Shown here: positions 43,728 through 54,153 of the stretch, in pieces
How the letters are laid out: every line of letters begins with the position of its first letter
How positions within the stretch are numbered: the first letter of the stretch is position 1
The notes under the pieces: model-generated
What the model was told of the DNA's origin: nothing
The model's input: the letters and a program-made list of their open reading frames with translations, nothing else
Databases searched by the model: none
Made by a program: the position numbers and the translations under genes
Source: Kribbella sindirgiensis
GTDB lineage: Bacteria; Actinomycetota; Actinomycetes; Propionibacteriales; Kribbellaceae
Direction of reading: 5' to 3'
NCBI RefSeq assembly: GCF_004331435.1
Contig: NZ_SJKA01000006.1
Coordinates: forward strand, 186,001 to 250,000
Length of the DNA: 64,000 nucleotides

Positions 43728-46700
43728 GTGGCTGACACCAGGTCAGCAGCTGGTGAAGGTTCGGAACCGCGGGTTCCGGGCCAGGATCAGCCTGCCCAGG
43801 AGCTCGCGAACCTCATCGCCCAGTCAACCCCCAAGCCCCGAGGCTTCTGGCGCCGCCGGCGGCGCAAGTCCGCGCCTGATGAGTCCGCGCCGACCAGCCA
43901 GGCCTCAGCTCCGGCGGTCGAGGAGACGGGGTCGGGCTCGGGTCCGGCGTCGGGTGACTCGGCTGTTGTAGGCGCGGAATCTGGCGCCGGTGACTCGACC
44001 GCCGCTGGCGACGCACAGTCGGACGCCGCCAAGGCAGCAGACGCGGAAACCTCGGCCACGGGTCCAGGCGACGCCGAGGCGGCGGCTCAAACAGGCGACG
44101 CTGACTCGGATACGCAGACGGACTCAGCTGAGGACGGCTCAGCTGACGCTGACTCGGTTGAGGACCGCTCTGGCGAGGACGGCCCCGGGACGGACGGGCA
44201 GGCTTCAGATGAGTCGGCGGCGGTTGAGGCTGGATCTGCCCGGGAGGTTGAGGGGTCGGCTGGTACGTCGGGGGCCGAGGTGGCTTCGAAGGACGAGCGG
44301 GAGCGTTCGGCTGTTGGGGTCGTGTATGAGCCTGACGAGTCTCCTGACGGCTTTCCTCTCGAGTTCGGGAACATCATCGTCGGGCTCCCCAAGCAGCCGG
44401 AGAGCGCCGGAGAATCGGCTGCTGCGGACGCTGCGGGCGATGGGCAGGCGGAGGACGGGCGGGCCGGGGTTCAGGGTGACGAACCAGCGGGCGCGGACGC
44501 GACGGCTGCTGGCGACGGGGAGTCGGTTCACGACGCTGCACCCGTCGTTGTGGATGAGCCCGCCGGCGAGACTGCAGTTGAGGTCGACGCTGCAGATGAG
44601 GCTGGCGCTGCAGATGAGGCTGGCGCTGACGCTGCGGGTGCCGATGGTGATGCGGATGAGGTTGTGGCCGACGCGGCCGAACACGCGCAGGGTGGTGGCG
44701 TAGACGAGGAGTCCGCAGGTGCGGAGGATGCCTCGGTCGAGTCGGTGACTGATTCCACGGATGGGAGCTCCAGCGCGGACGCTGAAGCTGCTGTGGCAGT
44801 CAGCGCGGGTGAGGGCGGTGGCTCGGCGGCCGATGAGCTGGCGGATGAAGCTGCCGGGTCGGATGCGGCCGACGAGAGCCCGGTCGCGGAAGGCGCTGGC
44901 GAGAGTACGGCCGTGGATGATGCTGCGGGCAACGACTCGGCGGGTGCGGCCGAGGAGGAGGCTGAGGCGGCTGGAAGCGCTGAGGCGACTGGAGCGGCTG
45001 ACGGGGCTGAGGCTGCGGGTGCGGGTATGGCGGCTGATGATGCGGGCGAGGGGTCGCCTGCTGACGCTGCTGTGGATGGCTCCGGGGACGAGTCGGTGGA
45101 GGTCGCTGGCGACGGGGCGGACGGAGTAGCTGCGGAGGGCTCCGGTGAGGGGTCGGCGGGAGATGCCGCGGACGATGCTGGTGAGGGGGAGGCGGAGGAC
45201 TCTGCGGAGGAGTTGACTGCGGAGCAGTTGGCTGAGCGGTTGGTGGCTGAGCAGGCTGCTATGGCTTTGATTACTGCTTTGATGAAGTTGCGGGGGGTGC
45301 TGGCGGGGAGTCAGTTGCCGCTGGAGGTTGTGGGGGCTGACGAGGCTCGGCAGCAGCAGAAGGCGATGCTGGATCAGCTGGATGACTACTTGTTGCCTCG
45401 GTTGGTGCAGCTTGAGGCGCCGATTTTGGCGGTGGTCGGTGGGTCGACCGGGGCCGGGAAGTCGACGCTGGTCAATACCGTGATCGGCAAGGTTGTCAGC
45501 GAGCCTGGCGTACTGCGGCCTACGACGCGGTCGCCGGTGTTGATTCATCATCCGGCGGATGCCGACTGGTTCGTGGGGGACCGGGTGCTGCCGGGGATGG
45601 CGCGGACGAGTTCGGACGAGCCGGGCGGGATGGAGGACGCGGGACAGCTGCGGCTGGTCGCGGCCGACAGCGTGCCGCGCGGGCTGGCGATTCTGGACGC
45701 GCCGGACATCGACTCCGTCGTCGAGGCCAACCGTGATCTCGCGACCCAGCTGCTCGCGGCGGCCGACCTCTGGCTGTTCGTGACGACGGCGGCCAGGTAC
45801 TCCGACGCGGTGCCGTGGGAGTTCTTGCAGAGCGCGTCGGATCGCAGTACGGCGGTCGCGGTCGTGCTCGACCGCGCGCCGAGCGAGACGATCGACGACA
45901 TCACCGGGCACCTCGCGCAGATGCTGCTCGAGCGCGGGCTCGGCGACTCGCCGCTGTTCTCGATCCAGGAGACGGTTGTTGACGGCAACGGGATGTTGCC
46001 GCAGTCGTCCGTTGCCTCGATCAAGGACTGGCTGGTCGACCTGGCCGCCGACGCGGAGGCGCGGGCGTCCGTCGTCCGCCGGACCCTGCAGGGCGCGGTC
46101 AGTGCGATGGTGAAGAAGGCGCCGCCGTTCGCGGCCGCGGTCCGGGCGCAGGCCGAGACCGCTGTCGAGCTGCGGACGTCGGTCGAGTCGGCGTACGACC
46201 AGGGCGTCAAGGACATCGCGAAGGCGTGCCAGGACGGGACGGTGCTGCGCGGCGAGGTGCTGGCGCGGTGGCAGGAGTTCGTCGGGACCGGCGAGCTGCT
46301 GAAGGGTCTGCAGTCCAACGCGGGCCGGCTGCGGGACCGGTTGAAGAACTCGCTCGGCAACAAGCCGGCGGAGACCCGCGACGTCAGCGACGCCATCCAG
46401 TCCGGCTTGGAGTCGCTGTTGCGCGAGCACGCGGCTGCTGCCGCGGAGCGCGCCGAGAAGGTGTGGCAGGCGACTGCCCCTGGTCGCCAGCTGCTCGCCA
46501 CCTCCGAGGCGAACCTCGCCGGGGCCGCTTCGAGCGCCGACGGTGGATCTGCGAACGGTGCCGAAGGCAACGGTGGGTGGCTGGGTGCGATGTCGGCGGA
46601 GTTCCCGGCGGCGTCGAGCCGCACGGTGCGGGACTGGCAGACCTTCGTCCTCGATCTGGTCCGCAAGGAAGGCGCGGACAAGAAGTCGACGGCACGGATC

Positions 46701-47021
46701 CTGGAGTACGGCGTCAACGGGCTCGGCCTTTCGCTCATGGTGGTGGTGTTCGCCAGCGGGACCGGCATCCCGAAGGGTGCTCAGGTCAGTGCCGGAGCGG
46801 GCAGCGCGGTCGTCGGGAGGCGGCTGCTGGAGGCGGTTTTCGGCGACAAGGCAGTTCAGGGCATGGTCGATAGGGCACGCGAGGATCTTGACGGTAAGGT
46901 TCATGCCCTGATGGATGCCGAATTCGCCCGCTATCTGGCTGTCCTTGACCAGCATCCGGTCGACGCCGAGACGGCCAGGCAACTGACGGAGGCCGCGCGC
47001 GCGGTGGAGGACTGCACGTGA
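43728..47021 (+). CDS. Dynamin-like GTPase with long acidic disordered N-terminus
   Basis: 1,097 residues from GTG 43728. Residues about 55-500 are almost only Ala, Asp, Glu, Gly and Ser, so intrinsically disordered. The GTPase core follows: VVGGSTGAGKSTLVNTVIGK (G1, about residue 568), LAILDAPDIDSV (G3-like) and AVVLDRAP (G4-like). A helical part with a hydrophobic pair of segments near residues 990-1,040 (LGLSLMVVVFASGTG) suggests membrane binding. It overlaps the next GTPase gene by four bases. Tandem dynamin-like pairs (DynA/DynB in Streptomyces) stabilise division septa; that role is inferred. Confidence 0.85.
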   Translation: MADTRSAAGEGSEPRVPGQDQPAQELANLIAQSTPKPRGFWRRRRRKSAPDESAPTSQASAPAVEETGSGSGPASGDSAVVGAESGAGDSTAAGDAQSDAAKAADAETSATGPGDAEAAAQTGDADSDTQTDSAEDGSADADSVEDRSGEDGPGTDGQASDESAAVEAGSAREVEGSAGTSGAEVASKDERERSAVGVVYEPDESPDGFPLEFGNIIVGLPKQPESAGESAAADAAGDGQAEDGRAGVQGDEPAGADATAAGDGESVHDAAPVVVDEPAGETAVEVDAADEAGAADEAGADAAGADGDADEVVADAAEHAQGGGVDEESAGAEDASVESVTDSTDGSSSADAEAAVAVSAGEGGGSAADELADEAAGSDAADESPVAEGAGESTAVDDAAGNDSAGAAEEEAEAAGSAEATGAADGAEAAGAGMAADDAGEGSPADAAVDGSGDESVEVAGDGADGVAAEGSGEGSAGDAADDAGEGEAEDSAEELTAEQLAERLVAEQAAMALITALMKLRGVLAGSQLPLEVVGADEARQQQKAMLDQLDDYLLPRLVQLEAPILAVVGGSTGAGKSTLVNTVIGKVVSEPGVLRPTTRSPVLIHHPADADWFVGDRVLPGMARTSSDEPGGMEDAGQLRLVAADSVPRGLAILDAPDIDSVVEANRDLATQLLAAADLWLFVTTAARYSDAVPWEFLQSASDRSTAVAVVLDRAPSETIDDITGHLAQMLLERGLGDSPLFSIQETVVDGNGMLPQSSVASIKDWLVDLAADAEARASVVRRTLQGAVSAMVKKAPPFAAAVRAQAETAVELRTSVESAYDQGVKDIAKACQDGTVLRGEVLARWQEFVGTGELLKGLQSNAGRLRDRLKNSLGNKPAETRDVSDAIQSGLESLLREHAAAAAERAEKVWQATAPGRQLLATSEANLAGAASSADGGSANGAEGNGGWLGAMSAEFPAASSRTVRDWQTFVLDLVRKEGADKKSTARILEYGVNGLGLSLMVVVFASGTGIPKGAQVSAGAGSAVVGRRLLEAVFGDKAVQGMVDRAREDLDGKVHALMDAEFARYLAVLDQHPVDAETARQLTEAARAVEDCT

Positions 47022-48697
47022 CGGAAACAGTGGATACGGTCGAGACCCCGACCCGGGCCGAGACCGATGTCCTGAAGAAGATCGACGCGCTCAAGGCGGC
47101 CGCGGAGGCCGGTGAAGGCCGGCTCGATCCGGTGGTGCTGACCGAGGCCACGCAGATCGTCGACCGGGCCGGGCAGCGGCTGCGGATGTCGGGTGACCTG
47201 ACGGTGGTCGCGCTCGCGGGCGCGACGGGCTCGGGGAAGTCGTCGCTGTTCAACGCGCTGACCGGGCTCGATCTCGCCGCGATCGGAACGCGCCGGCCGA
47301 CCAGCTCGATGCCGCTCGCCTGTGTCTGGGGTGACGAACCGGCCGGTGAGGTGCTGACCTGGCTGGGCATCCCGCGCCGGCACCAGGTGCAGCACCGCAG
47401 CTCGCTCGAGGACGCCCGGTCCGAGGACCTGGACGGACTGGTCCTGCTGGACCTGCCCGACCACGACTCGACCGAGGTGGAGCACCGCTTGATCGTCGAC
47501 CGGCTGGTGGAGCTGGTCGACATGCTGGTGTGGGTGGTGGATCCGCAGAAGTACGCCGATGCGGCACTGCACAACCGGTACATCAAGCCGTTCGCCTCGC
47601 ATTCCGGGGTGATGGTGTTCGCGCTGAACCACATGGACAAGCTGACGCCGGAGCAGCGGAAGAGCTGCCTCGACGACCTGGACAAGCTGCTCAAGTCGGA
47701 CGGACTCAAGTCGCCGACGGTCGTTGCCACGTCGGCGGTCAGCGGCGACGGTCTGGAAGAGGTCCGCTCGCTGCTGGTCAAGCGGGTCAGCAACAAGCGC
47801 TCCGCGCGCGTGCGGCTCGCGGCCGATGTCGATCGGGTCGCGGACCGGATGGCGAGTCAGTGCGGTAACGCCAAGACGCCGGAGATCGCCGAGGCCGATG
47901 TCACCGAACTCGTCGACTCGCTCGCGGACGCGAGTGGGTTGTCGGTCGTGTCGGACGCCGTCCGGCGTTCGTACCTGCAGCGGGCCCGGGCTGCGACGGG
48001 ATGGCCGCTGACCAAGTGGCTGGGCCGGTTCCGTCCGGATCCGTTGCGGCGGCTGCACGGCGACCAGGTGTCGCGCGAGCAGGGCAAGGCATTGCGCAAG
48101 TCCGCGGCCAGCGAGGTCGCGATCGCCCGCTCTTCGTTGCCTGCAGCAACGCCTGTGCAGCGGGCGCGGATGGACGCGGCGGTGCGCACGATCACGAACA
48201 AGGCTGCCGAAGGGCTGTCGCGCCCGTGGGCGGACTCGGTTCGTTCGGCGATCCGGCGGCGCGAGGAGTCGCTCGGCGACGAGCTCGACCAGGCCGTCGC
48301 GCGGACGGACCTCGGCGTGTCCAGCAACCCCGGGTGGTGGAGCTTCGCCCGGGTGGTGCAGTGGCTGCTGTTCCTGGTGACGCTCGGCGGCGCCGCGTGG
48401 CTGATCGCCTTGCTGGTGGCGCGGATCGCCGATCTGAACGATCCGCCGCTGCCGGAGTGGAACGGCATCCCCTACGCCTGGATCATGCTGGTCGGTGGCG
48501 GCGTCCTGGGGCTCGCGCTCTCCTTCGTCTGCCGGGTGGCCGCCACGAACGGGGCACTGCGGCGGTCCCGGCAAGTGGCGACCGCGCTGCGGGCCGAACT
48601 GGTCAACGTCGCCGACAGCCACGTGGTCGAGCCGGCCCGCGAGGAGCTTGCGGCCTACACCAAGTGCCGCGACAGCGTCGCCACCGCCCGCCAGTAG
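47018..48697 (+). CDS. Dynamin-like GTPase, second of a tandem pair
   Basis: 559 residues starting at GTG 47018 inside the stop of the previous gene (GTGA). G1 is LAGATGSGKSSLFNALTG (about residues 66-83), then a switch region PTSSMPLACVWG, G3 DLPDHDS and G4 NHMDK. Long helical region to about residue 440, then two membrane hairpin helices (VVQWLLFLVTLGGAAWLIAL and AWIMLVGGGVLGLALSFV). It would form a hetero-oligomer with the preceding protein at the membrane, as in other bacterial dynamin pairs. An ssb-like gene lies nearby on the other strand. Confidence 0.87.
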   Translation: MTETVDTVETPTRAETDVLKKIDALKAAAEAGEGRLDPVVLTEATQIVDRAGQRLRMSGDLTVVALAGATGSGKSSLFNALTGLDLAAIGTRRPTSSMPLACVWGDEPAGEVLTWLGIPRRHQVQHRSSLEDARSEDLDGLVLLDLPDHDSTEVEHRLIVDRLVELVDMLVWVVDPQKYADAALHNRYIKPFASHSGVMVFALNHMDKLTPEQRKSCLDDLDKLLKSDGLKSPTVVATSAVSGDGLEEVRSLLVKRVSNKRSARVRLAADVDRVADRMASQCGNAKTPEIAEADVTELVDSLADASGLSVVSDAVRRSYLQRARAATGWPLTKWLGRFRPDPLRRLHGDQVSREQGKALRKSAASEVAIARSSLPAATPVQRARMDAAVRTITNKAAEGLSRPWADSVRSAIRRREESLGDELDQAVARTDLGVSSNPGWWSFARVVQWLLFLVTLGGAAWLIALLVARIADLNDPPLPEWNGIPYAWIMLVGGGVLGLALSFVCRVAATNGALRRSRQVATALRAELVNVADSHVVEPAREELAAYTKCRDSVATARQ

Positions 48698-48756
48698 TTC
48701 TACCGGCGGGCGGGCGACGCTCAACGGCTGCGTGTCCCGGCTGAGAGGACGCGCAG

Positions 48757-49374
48757 TCAGAGCTCGGCGTCTGGCGCGTACTGCGACAGGGAGATCTTGG
48801 CGGCGCTGAGGAGATCCTCCTCGGTGGTGGTGCCGGACGCCCGGATGGCTTCGATCCAGGCCCGGACGGACTGCTCGTTGTAGTCGATGACCTCGGGGGA
48901 GTCGGCCATCTTGACCGGGTCGGCGTCGGCCGGCAGCTCGCCGGCGACGTACAGCGCCAGTCCGAGCAGGGCGCCGTCCCAGCCTGGGCCGACCCACAGC
49001 GCGCCGGAGCCGCCGGGGGCCGGGGCCTCGCCCATCGAGTGCTCGAGCTCGAGCTCGGTGGACGAGCCCGCGCCGGGGAGCAGCCGCAGCTCGAGCAGAC
49101 TGTTCGGGCCGCCGAAGGTCACCTTGAAGCTCTTCGGCGGGTCGCATTCCAGGATGTCGCCGCCGGCGTTGCCCTCCAGCTGGAACGAGCCACCGATCGT
49201 GAGGTCCCCGCTGACGGGCAAGAACCAGCGCCGCATCCGCTCCGGGTCCGTCAGGGCGTCCCACACCTCCGCCGGCTCGGCCCGGTAGGTGCGGCGCATC
49301 ACCACCGTCACGGTTTCGCCGGTCCGGCTGACCTCGCGCTGGACCGCGTTGATGTGCTCGAGGATGTCGATCAC
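48757..49374 (-). CDS. SRPBCC-domain protein (AHSA1-type)
   Basis: 205 residues of the START/Bet v1-like fold: VTVVMRRTYRAEPAEVWDAL, TDPERMRRWFLPVSGDL and GGSFQLEGNAGGDILEC are the standard first half of AHSA1-type proteins. The C-terminal part has GWDGALLGLALYVAG and a helical tail. Such domains bind small hydrophobic ligands. A short palindrome CTTATATAAG lies about 60 bases upstream of the start. No ArsR partner is adjacent, unlike the similar pair at 52 kb. Confidence 0.88.
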   Translation of the reverse strand: MIDILEHINAVQREVSRTGETVTVVMRRTYRAEPAEVWDALTDPERMRRWFLPVSGDLTIGGSFQLEGNAGGDILECDPPKSFKVTFGGPNSLLELRLLPGAGSSTELELEHSMGEAPAPGGSGALWVGPGWDGALLGLALYVAGELPADADPVKMADSPEVIDYNEQSVRAWIEAIRASGTTTEEDLLSAAKISLSQYAPDAEL

Positions 49375-49455
49375 GAAGGGCTTCCTCTCCTGCTCGGCTG
49401 CTGAGACGATTCTCAGAATGCCGGTCAGGGCTTATATAAGTCAAGATTGAGATAG

Positions 49456-49965
49456 TCATGCCGCCTCCGCCGCCGGGGCGGTCGGGGCGAGGGGCAGGGT
49501 GCTGGTGGAGAACTCGTCGGCGGGGTACGGCGAGGCGGTCGTCTCCGCCGGGCGGCGCTCTGCGTGCTGTGGTGAGGATTCGGTGAGCGATTCCGAGTGG
49601 GGCGGGGTCTTGGTGAAGGTCGTCGTACCCCGGCTGAGGTCGTGGCCCACGGAGAAGGCTTCGAGGATGACGCGGCTGTGCTGTTCGCCGGAGTTGTCGG
49701 TCCACTCGTGGGTGCGCAGGCGGCCGGTGACGATCACGGGCTGCCCGATGCGGATGGATTCGAAGGCGTTCTGTGCCAGGCCTCGCCAGCACTGAACCGT
49801 GAACCACGTGGTGGGCTTGTCGACGAAGGTGTTGAGCGATCGGTCGAACTGGCGAGGGGTCGAGCCGAGGCGGAAGCTGGTGTGCGGGGTCTGGCCGATC
49901 TCCTTGAAATCGGGGTCGCTGCCGATCCAGCCCAGAACTGTCAGATGGGTGTCGCCGAGACTCAT
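49456..49965 (-). CDS. Single-stranded DNA-binding protein
   Basis: 169 residues from ATG 49965, with GGAAGG about eight bases upstream. The OB fold is visible: LTVLGWIGSDPDFKEIGQTP, TTWFTVQCWRGLAQNAFESI and PVIVTGRLRTHEWTDNSGEQ. The tail is Pro/Ala/Ser-rich and lacks the acidic DDDIPF end of housekeeping SSB, so it is an SsbB-type paralog. In Streptomyces such an SsbB acts in chromosome segregation during sporulation, and I recall it lying near a dynamin-like pair there. The position here beside the dynamin-like pair agrees with a division role. Confidence 0.87.
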   Translation of the reverse strand: MSLGDTHLTVLGWIGSDPDFKEIGQTPHTSFRLGSTPRQFDRSLNTFVDKPTTWFTVQCWRGLAQNAFESIRIGQPVIVTGRLRTHEWTDNSGEQHSRVILEAFSVGHDLSRGTTTFTKTPPHSESLTESSPQHAERRPAETTASPYPADEFSTSTLPLAPTAPAAEAA

Positions 49966-50074
49966 GGTGGGCGCCTTCCGTCCGGAGAGATGTGCGGTCA
50001 CCGGAGAAGGTGCACCGATCCGCGCCGGATCGGGCGGATGAACCTCCAGCCTGTGGACAGCCGCGAAGGGCTGG

Positions 50075-50105
50075 TTGGGAAACGGCCGGGTGCAGCACAT
50101 AGGCT
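50075..50105 (+). promoter_or_regulatory. Possible promoter of ettA (leaderless)
   Basis: TTGGGA (50075-50080) and TAGGCT (50100-50105) with a 19-bp spacer. The -10 box ends seven bases before the ATG. The spacing is somewhat long. Confidence 0.3.
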
Positions 50106-50112
50106 CTGGGGT

Positions 50113-51795
<1,683 letters not shown>

Positions 51796-51824
51796 GCAGT
51801 ATGCGACCGAGCTTCTGAGCGACT

Positions 51825-51861
51825 GAAGGACCCCGTCTCCGCGTCGGAGGCGGGGTCCTTC
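51825..51861 (+). terminator. Hairpin terminator after ettA
   Basis: Arms of 16 bp (51825-51840 and 51846-51861, one G-T pair) around GCGTC. Located 29 bases after the ettA stop. Confidence 0.75.
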
Positions 51862-51901
51862 GTGCTTTCCGACACTTAGCCCTTGCGCTAACTATTGAAT
51901 C

Positions 51902-52273
51902 ATGGCAATACTTAGCCTCATGGCACAGTATGAGGCGGAGGTCGACGGCGTGTTCGTGGCGCTGGCCGATCCGACGCGGCGGCGGGTGATCCGGCGGCTG
52001 GGGCGGGGGCCGACGAGTGTGGGGGAGCTCGCGGCCGAGTTTCCGATCACGTTGCCGTCGTTCATGAAGCACGTCCGCACGCTCGAGTCGAACGGCCTGA
52101 TCCGCACGGTGAAGACCGGGCGGGTGCGGACCTGTGTGCTCAATCGTGAGCGGCTGGAGCTGGTGGACGACTGGCTCGCCGAGCAGCGGCGGATCTGGGA
52201 GGACCGCACCGACCGGCTGGAGCGTTTCGTGACAACCGAGCAAGCGGCCGAGGAAGCAGTGGAGGAATTGTGA
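51902..52273 (+). CDS. ArsR-family HTH regulator
   Basis: 123 residues (ATG 51902; ATG 51920 gives the more usual MAQYEAEVDGVF start). The winged helix is ALADPTRRRVIRRL followed by TSVGELAAEFPITLPSFMKH. No metal-binding Cys pair is seen. It is the first gene of a three-gene unit with an AHSA1 protein and a DHFR-family reductase, a common ArsR-AHSA1 arrangement. TTAGC...GCTAA at about 51877-51893 may be its operator. Confidence 0.88.
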   Translation: MAILSLMAQYEAEVDGVFVALADPTRRRVIRRLGRGPTSVGELAAEFPITLPSFMKHVRTLESNGLIRTVKTGRVRTCVLNRERLELVDDWLAEQRRIWEDRTDRLERFVTTEQAAEEAVEEL

Positions 52274-52749
52274 GTCGTGAACTGTTCGACCCCGAGCTGG
52301 ATCTGCTGGTGGAGCGGGTGATTCGCGCGCCGCGGGCCGCGGTGTGGCGGGCGTGGACCGATCCGAAGCGGTTCGAGCAGTGGTGGGTGCCGGCGCCGGC
52401 GGTCTGCCGTGTCGAGCGGCTGGATGTGCGGCCGGGCGGGGCGTTGGTCACGCAGCTGAGCGAGGACGGCCAGGAGTTCGGGCCGCATCTCGACGCGGTG
52501 ATTCTGGTCGCCGACGAGCTCGAGCGGATCGCGTTCACGAATGCGGTCGACAGCACGTGGCGTCCGGCGGATCCGCAGCCGATCGCGGTGACGGCCGACG
52601 TGTTCCTGGTCGATCACCCGGACGGTACGGCGTACCGGATGGTGGCCCGACATGGCGATCCGACGAGTCGCAAACGGCATGCGGAACTCGGGTTCGCGGA
52701 CGGTTGGGGCACCGTCATCGAGCAGCTCGCCGTACTGGTCGAGCGATGA
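52270..52749 (+). CDS. SRPBCC-domain protein (AHSA1-type) coupled to ArsR
   Basis: 159 residues. GTG 52270 overlaps the arsR stop. The AHSA1 pattern is LLVERVIRAPRAAVWRAWTD, PKRFEQWWVPAPAVC and DVRPGGALVTQLSEDG, with a C-terminal KRHAELGFADGWGTVIEQL helix. It likely binds a hydrophobic ligand. It forms a unit with the ArsR regulator and the next reductase gene. Confidence 0.9.
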   Translation: MSRELFDPELDLLVERVIRAPRAAVWRAWTDPKRFEQWWVPAPAVCRVERLDVRPGGALVTQLSEDGQEFGPHLDAVILVADELERIAFTNAVDSTWRPADPQPIAVTADVFLVDHPDGTAYRMVARHGDPTSRKRHAELGFADGWGTVIEQLAVLVER

Positions 52750-53366
52750 GGATCGTACTGACGGAGTTCGTCACTCTCGACGGCGTCAGCCAGGGACCGG
52801 GGTCTCCGAGCGAGGACACGAGCGACGGGTTCACCCGCGGCGGCTGGCTCGTGCCGTACATCGACGAGCTGTTCGTACGGCGGACCACCGAGTGGCTGGA
52901 GCGCGCCGACGGGCTGCTGCTCGGACGACGCACATACGACGCCTTCGCGCGGGACTGGCCCGAAATCACCGACCCCGACGACCCGTACACCCAGCGGATG
53001 AACTCGCTTCCGAAGTACGTCGTGAGCACCACGCTCACCGCGGGCACCTGGTATCCGACGACCGTCCTCCGCACCATCGACGACGTCGAGGAGCTGAAAC
53101 GCCAGGACGGCGGTGAACTGCAGATCCACGGCAGCGCGCGACTCGGCAACGCATTGCTGAAGGCAGGAGCGGTCGACCTGGTGCGCTTGGCTGTCGCGCC
53201 GACCGTGCTCGGCAGCGGGAGGCGGTTGTTCGAGCAGCCCGGTGACGCGGCAGGACTGCGGCTCACGGCGCAGGAGGTGACTCCGAGCGGTCTCCTACTG
53301 CTTGAGTACGAGACGGTCGGCGCTGCGCCAGTGGCGGAGTACGAAGGCGTGACGGCGTACCTCTGA
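52746..53366 (+). CDS. Dihydrofolate reductase family protein (RibD C-terminal domain)
   Basis: 206 residues; ATG overlaps the preceding stop (ATGA). MRIVLTEFVTLDGVSQGPGS, ADGLLLGRRTYDAFARDWPE, LQIHGSARLGNALLKAG and VLGSGRRLFEQPG are the family segments. It binds NADPH and reduces an unknown substrate. The remnant at 11.4-11.6 kb is a broken member of the same family. Confidence 0.9.
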   Translation: MRIVLTEFVTLDGVSQGPGSPSEDTSDGFTRGGWLVPYIDELFVRRTTEWLERADGLLLGRRTYDAFARDWPEITDPDDPYTQRMNSLPKYVVSTTLTAGTWYPTTVLRTIDDVEELKRQDGGELQIHGSARLGNALLKAGAVDLVRLAVAPTVLGSGRRLFEQPGDAAGLRLTAQEVTPSGLLLLEYETVGAAPVAEYEGVTAYL

Positions 53367-53367
53367 G

Positions 53368-54123
53368 TCAGCCGTCGCCGCCACCGCCGCCCTCGAATCC
53401 ACCGCCGTCGAAACCGCCTGCGTCGAAGCCGCCGAAGTCGTGCCCGCCGGTGTCGCCCCAGCCGCCGGGCATGCCACCCTGCGCCTGGAAACTGGCGATC
53501 GCGATGTAGCTCGCGCCCGCGCCGGCCGTGAAGTACCCCATGCCGTACGGCGCGATTGCGGCGCCGGCCTCCCAGTACGGGACCACGCGGCTGCCGTACC
53601 GGACATAGCGGACCTCTGGCTCGTCTCCGGAGCGGATGCGGGCGGCGTCCTGCGCACACGCCGGTACGGTCCGGGTGCCGACCTTCGGCTGGGTCCAGAC
53701 GATGTCGGTCGTCGACGGCCCGTGCTGCGGGTTGAAGAAGCACGGCACGCGCCGCTCCGGCACCGGCTCGCCCCTCAGACGCGCCTGGACGCAGGTGATC
53801 GCGTAGCGCCCGGTCGCCAAGGTGTCGGTGACCGAGCTGATCCCGTCGGCCTTTCGGATCCCCTTGACGGCGCGCTGTGCCGCCTCGTACGCGTCGAGTG
53901 CGACCTGGTAGTCCGACCGCGCGTCCGGGTCGAGCGGGTGCCCTTCGACCTGCGTGTCCAGTCGCCGCAGCTCCTCGCCGAGCAGCGTCACGTCCTCATC
54001 GGCAAGCTTGCGGATCTCTTCCAGCTCCTCGGCGTCACCGCGTTGCGCGGCTCGCCGGTCCCAGAGGTACCGGCCCGCGAGTGCCACCCCTCCGCCCCCC
54101 AAGGCGGCAAGCAACCACCACAT
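53368..54123 (-). CDS. Hypothetical membrane-anchored protein with Gly-rich tail
   Basis: 251 residues. An N-terminal membrane segment (MWWLLAALGGGGVALAGRYL) leads to a helical acidic region (AEELEEIRKLADEDVTLLGE), a Cys-containing middle (TCVQARLRGEPVPERRVPCF, ACAQDAARI) and a Gly/Phe/Asp tail (FGGFDAGGFDGGGFEGGG). Three or so conserved Cys may form disulfides or bind metal. Its start is the first codon of the membrane segment. Function unknown. Confidence 0.75.
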   Translation of the reverse strand: MWWLLAALGGGGVALAGRYLWDRRAAQRGDAEELEEIRKLADEDVTLLGEELRRLDTQVEGHPLDPDARSDYQVALDAYEAAQRAVKGIRKADGISSVTDTLATGRYAITCVQARLRGEPVPERRVPCFFNPQHGPSTTDIVWTQPKVGTRTVPACAQDAARIRSGDEPEVRYVRYGSRVVPYWEAGAAIAPYGMGYFTAGAGASYIAIASFQAQGGMPGGWGDTGGHDFGGFDAGGFDGGGFEGGGGGDG

Positions 54124-54153
54124 CTTCCGACGGTAGCGCCGGTGAGCAGCCGG

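Noticed and set aside
44205..46982. 925-codon minus-strand frame opposite the dynamin-like gene
   Set aside because: Low-complexity mirror of the Ala/Asp/Glu-rich region and GTPase; Arg/Ser-rich with no motif.
46931..50098. 1,055-codon minus-strand frame over the second GTPase, SRPBCC and ssb genes
   Set aside because: Crosses three better-supported genes on both strands; composition is not protein-like.
49597..50112. Upstream extension of the ettA frame
   Set aside because: Antisense to ssb and not part of any ABC-F protein; EttA starts at MAEFIYTL.
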